Source: Methanobacteriota archaeon
GTDB lineage: Archaea; Thermoplasmatota; Poseidoniia; Poseidoniales; Poseidoniaceae
Assembly: GCA_002697705.1 (NCBI GenBank)
Contig: NZXL01000073.1
Location: 1 to 8,209 of the forward strand
Length of the DNA: 8,209 nt
Direction of reading: 5' to 3'
The notes under the pieces were generated by a model that was not told where the DNA came from, did not search any database, and saw only the letters and a program-made list of their open reading frames with translations. Numbering within the stretch: position 1 is the first letter of the stretch; the number at the start of each line of letters is the position of its first letter. Shown one piece after another: positions 5,323-8,209 of the stretch. A program made the translations under genes and the position numbers.

Positions 5323-6489
5323 ATGAAAAAAATAGTCATCTTGCTAGTTATTGCAATATTGGTTATTCCCTCTATAAGTGCTGAGGATGATAATTATATT
5401 GCCCATGCAAGAATCGATATTCCAAGTGCTGAGGCGGCATCCACAATTTTACACGAATGTTTTATTGAAATGGATACAAGTGACAATAATTGCACTCAAG
5501 ACGAGGGAGCAATTACTCTCTCTTGGTGGTCTTGGAGTGATGAAACAAACTCAAATTGGCCTGATGATGATGCAAAGTCTCGTGCTAATATTTACGACCT
5601 AGAGTTAAATGAATCCTTTGAATCTATTTCTTACTCTAATCAACACTTGATTGAAAGTGATGCTAGCAATAATTCTTCTAAAATTATCGATTCAATGCCA
5701 ATCATTGACTTGACTGGAGAATTGATTATTGCAGAAGGAGATACTGAAACCTGGTATATCCGAATGCCGATTAAAATGACGCCTTTGGTAAATTTAACCG
5801 ATGACACCTTACTGTATATTTTCTTAAGTCAAAGAAATGCTATTGACCACCATGGTAGAGACGCTAGTAACTTGATTTATGACATGAAACCCGAAGTTGG
5901 ATTTGGAATTAAGGCTGAAAATACCACTGAAGTCGAGTGGATAATTAGTTCTGAACATCTTGAGGCTGCAGGTGTTGATCTAAAACAAGACCCTTATGGA
6001 TGGCAGTTGACAATGGCATTCTTTGGTGCGGTTGAAAGTGATAATGGCACCGAACAATTACTCTCATTACACCACTTTGACTTACCTATAAAATCCCAAA
6101 ATGTTGATTCCTCATCATTCTATATCCCTGCTTTAATTAGCGTATTATTGATCATTGTTTGCTATGCGCTTGTCTCACAATCCTTTAGAACCGAAAAAGG
6201 CATGCCAAGAATATCGTCAGGATGGAAAAATGATACAACTCTAATAATTGAAGTTCAATCTTTTTCTCAGCGTATGGAGATTAAATCTGTCAAAGTAGAT
6301 GCTCCTTGGAAAATGAAAAATAATCCAAAAAGTAGATTCATTGAGCCAGAACAAAATGTCAAAATCGAAGTTCGATTTAAACAAAAAGAACCCGTTGGGT
6401 GCCAGATTGGAATTCAATTAGAAGTTGAAGAACTCGGCGCTTGGACACAATATCTCATGATGGACGGTACTAACGTTAGTGAAAAATAG
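5323..6489 (+). CDS. Type I membrane protein with signal peptide, large outer domain and cytoplasmic tail (family unknown)
   Basis: This encodes 388 residues. A clear signal peptide occupies 1-20 (MKKIVILLVIAILVIPSISA, cleavage likely before EDD). Residues 21-265 form an acidic extracytoplasmic domain with two cysteines (C46 and C57, a possible disulfide) and several N-glycosylation sequons (NCT, NES, NSS, NLT, NTT, NGT), as expected for a surface-exposed archaeal protein. One transmembrane helix at about 266-288 (FYIPALISVLLIIVCYALV) leads to a C-terminal domain of about 100 residues on the cytoplasmic side. This domain is basic and rich in beta-strands (TLIIEVQSFS, VKIEVRF, IGIQLEVEEL), suggesting an Ig-like sandwich. 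I do not recognise the family. It starts 1 nt after the methyltransferase stop. The Lrp/AsnC reading frame can begin inside its last codons. Co-transcription is likely, but a shared function with RNA methylation is not evident. Confidence 0.8.
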   Translation: MKKIVILLVIAILVIPSISAEDDNYIAHARIDIPSAEAASTILHECFIEMDTSDNNCTQDEGAITLSWWSWSDETNSNWPDDDAKSRANIYDLELNESFESISYSNQHLIESDASNNSSKIIDSMPIIDLTGELIIAEGDTETWYIRMPIKMTPLVNLTDDTLLYIFLSQRNAIDHHGRDASNLIYDMKPEVGFGIKAENTTEVEWIISSEHLEAAGVDLKQDPYGWQLTMAFFGAVESDNGTEQLLSLHHFDLPIKSQNVDSSSFYIPALISVLLIIVCYALVSQSFRTEKGMPRISSGWKNDTTLIIEVQSFSQRMEIKSVKVDAPWKMKNNPKSRFIEPEQNVKIEVRFKQKEPVGCQIGIQLEVEELGAWTQYLMMDGTNVSEK

Positions 6490-6535
6490 TCGAAGTGTTG
6501 AAGAATTAGAAGATTTACCGAATAGTGGTGCTGAT

Positions 6536-7006
6536 ATGGAACTTGATGATACCGACCGTGCAATTCTTCAAGCTCTGCTAAAAGATTCAAGAGCGAGTCA
6601 AAGAGAATTATCTAGAATTGTCGGAGTTGCTCAAGGCACCATTACCAACCGCCTCAAGCGATTGGAAAGTAGTGGAGTAATCAATGGATATAGCGTAGTG
6701 CTTAACCCTGAAAGTGTTGGTTGGACTATGACAATAATGGCTGGATTATGTATCTCCAAGGGAAAAATGATCGATGTTCAACAAAAGATTGCTGCTGACT
6801 CTAGGGTTTTCTCAGTGTATGATGTCACTGGAGACTGGGATTCCATGGTACTAGCAAGAGTGAGGGACAGAGCCGACCTAGATGACTTGACAAAGACTGT
6901 TTTTACCTTAGAAGGAGTAACTCGTTCTTTTACCCACGTAGTTCTAAACACTGTCAAAGAGGATGGCTTTGCTAAGCCCGCCCCAGATAAGAACATCAAA
7001 GAATAA
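6536..7006 (+). CDS. Lrp/AsnC-family transcriptional regulator
   Basis: This encodes 156 residues in the usual Lrp/AsnC order. An N-terminal winged helix-turn-helix spans about 3-60 (LDDTDRAILQALLKDSRASQ, then GVAQGTITNRLKRLESSGVI, the recognition helix region). A RAM ligand-binding and oligomerisation domain spans about 68-145, with the family's TGDWDSMVL turn and the closing pattern LEGVTRSFTHVVLNTVKED. Such proteins form dimers to octamers and respond to amino acids or act as local or global regulators. The ligand here is not predictable. ATG 6536 is chosen because GTGGTG at 6525-6530 lies 5 nt upstream and the protein then begins directly with the family's conserved N-terminus. The frame extends to GTG 6479, which would overlap the previous gene by 11 nt and add 19 poorly conserved residues. 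The gene may regulate its own cluster or the downstream protease. Confidence 0.93.
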   Translation: MELDDTDRAILQALLKDSRASQRELSRIVGVAQGTITNRLKRLESSGVINGYSVVLNPESVGWTMTIMAGLCISKGKMIDVQQKIAADSRVFSVYDVTGDWDSMVLARVRDRADLDDLTKTVFTLEGVTRSFTHVVLNTVKEDGFAKPAPDKNIKE

Positions 7007-7037
7007 GGCATTTGAAGGATGGGTTCTACCGTCAAAC

Positions 7038-8209
7038 ATGTCTTCCAGACTGAATATGACATTTTTCGCTGCCTTGGCGATTCAAATGTTGATGATTGGT
7101 GCCACTGCAGCGCCTCTTGCTGATGGCGTTAATCCAATGGGTGATTATGAAAAGATGGATAAATCTCTACGTGATTCTTTGAGCAGTTCCTCTGAAGACG
7201 AAATTGTTCCTGTTATTTTCCAACTTAATTCTGAAGTAACTGCAGAGGATTTGGAATCTCTGGAAAATTTAGGGGCCACCGTTCTAGGTGAAGCACCCTT
7301 AGTAGATGGTGGACTTATTGAAGCGTCAATTAGAGATATTAGATTAATTTCCACTTGGGATAGAATAGAGTATCTTGAATTAGACAGAGTACTAGATTTC
7401 TTTTACCTACCTTCAGAGTGGGGAGGTGAACCATCTTCTGATGTTGGAATAATGATGCATGAGACCACTCATGTGGTCAAGGCTACCGATACTTGGGATA
7501 GAGTGATTATTTCACCTTCTGGAGATATCGAATATGAAACTGACCAAAAGTTCAGCGAATGGGATGGAGATGGAACCACAATCGTAGATTTAGATACTGG
7601 AGTCGATGCTGGACATCCTGATTTTGATTACCTTGAACCTTGGACTGGTGACAAAGTAATCTACTCAGCAAAGTGGGATGGTGTTTGGACTGAAACTCGT
7701 AATTCAGATACATCTTCTGGTCACGGAACTCACGTTGGCGGAACGATTGCTGGAAACGGTGATGCTTCGGCTGGTAGAAGAGCAGGTGTGGCTAAAGGAG
7801 GACAAATGGTAGCACTAGGAACTGGGGATGGCGCTTCTATCTTCGCTGCTGAACAAGGACTTGAATGGACATATTCACACTCAATGCCAAGTCAAAATCA
7901 ATATCACATAAGAGTTGTATCAAATTCTTGGGGAACCGATGGTGATTATGACCCGAATGGAGTTATTGCACAGATGACTGATATGCTGACCTATGACAAT
8001 GGAGTTGCGGTAATTTTCGCAGCTTCTAATTCTGGTGGAAATGGAGGCGAATGTTCTGGAGGGCTCAAGACCAATGTATATGCAAATACTCCTTCAGCAA
8101 TTTCTGTGGCAGCATTGACTCATGATGGTACGGCTGTAACTTCTTTTTCATCACGTGGATGCATGAATCAACAGCACACATGGCCTGATGTTGGGGCTCC
8201 AGGAAGAGA
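7038..8209 (+). CDS. Secreted subtilisin-family (S8) serine protease, 3' end outside window
   Basis: 390 codons are visible from ATG 7038 and no stop is reached. Residues 1-25 form a signal peptide (hydrophobic MTFFAALAIQMLMIGATAA). Residues about 55-120 (VPVIFQLNSEVTAEDLESL, then GATVLGEAPLVDGGLIEASI) fit an I9-like propeptide that folds and inhibits the enzyme. The catalytic domain follows: Asp in VDLDTGVDAGHPDF (D186), His in SGHGTHVGG (H229), the substrate-binding VSNSWG (about 294-299) and the oxyanion Asn in AASNSGG (N331). The trace ends at DVGAPGR, which precedes the expected GTSMATP serine block just beyond the edge. The enzyme would act outside the cell on proteins or peptides. ATG 7056 is an alternative start. 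It lies 31 nt after the Lrp/AsnC stop with no clear TATA box or well-spaced SD, so it may be co-transcribed. Confidence 0.94.
   Translation, partial: MSSRLNMTFFAALAIQMLMIGATAAPLADGVNPMGDYEKMDKSLRDSLSSSSEDEIVPVIFQLNSEVTAEDLESLENLGATVLGEAPLVDGGLIEASIRDIRLISTWDRIEYLELDRVLDFFYLPSEWGGEPSSDVGIMMHETTHVVKATDTWDRVIISPSGDIEYETDQKFSEWDGDGTTIVDLDTGVDAGHPDFDYLEPWTGDKVIYSAKWDGVWTETRNSDTSSGHGTHVGGTIAGNGDASAGRRAGVAKGGQMVALGTGDGASIFAAEQGLEWTYSHSMPSQNQYHIRVVSNSWGTDGDYDPNGVIAQMTDMLTYDNGVAVIFAASNSGGNGGECSGGLKTNVYANTPSAISVAALTHDGTAVTSFSSRGCMNQQHTWPDVGAPGR

Noticed and set aside
7019..7123. 34-codon Cys-containing frame (ATG 7019) with a GAAGG just upstream
   Set aside because: It overlaps the protease signal-peptide codons in another frame. 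The purine stretch directly abuts the ATG, too close for an SD, and nothing else supports translation.

Overview
The window looks like a compact, AT-rich archaeal chromosome segment. The best guess is a marine Thermoplasmatota lineage such as Poseidoniales (Marine Group II). The evidence is an archaeal Sec61-beta/SecG homologue, a Lrp/AsnC regulator, a BRE/TATA-type promoter, GGTG-type Shine-Dalgarno (SD) sites mixed with apparently leaderless starts, and a full-length eukaryote-like Trm4/NSUN2 tRNA methyltransferase. The lineage is an inference, since no marker gene here settles it. No tRNA, rRNA, CRISPR array or mobile element was seen. Every intergenic gap is under 100 bp.

Layout. (1) Bases 1-355, minus strand: the 5' part of a small basic DNA-binding protein. 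It has an N-terminal helix-hairpin-helix domain and a Lys/Ala/Pro tail like histone H1, built from 54-bp tandem repeats that run off the left edge. (2) 356-444: a divergent promoter region with a BRE/TATA element and several inverted repeats. (3) 445-1386, plus strand: an unrecognised 313-residue protein with a helical middle and a very acidic tail. (4) 1456-1647, plus: Sec61-beta/SecG, meeting (5) the minus-strand gene 1656-2045 (unknown, about 129 residues) tail to tail inside an 18-bp palindrome. (6) 2107-3504, minus: an unrecognised membrane protein with about 13 transmembrane segments. (7) 3543-8209 and beyond, plus: a co-directional cluster of the NSUN2-like RNA m5C methyltransferase, a glycosylation-site-rich type I membrane protein, a Lrp/AsnC regulator and a secreted S8 subtilisin-family protease cut by the right edge.

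How the parts may relate. Genes 3543-7006 are packed like an operon: 1 nt between the first two and at most 46 nt before the third. The protease follows 31 nt later and may be co-transcribed. The left end pairs a very basic chromatin-like protein with a divergent gene encoding an acidic-tailed protein. That pairing is suggestive, but a functional link is not shown. The most notable items are the nucleoid-protein candidate with its repeat tail and start-spanning hairpin, the NSUN2-type enzyme with its eukaryote-like C-terminal extension, and a CGTCGCG element placed just upstream of a TATA-like stretch before two separate genes.
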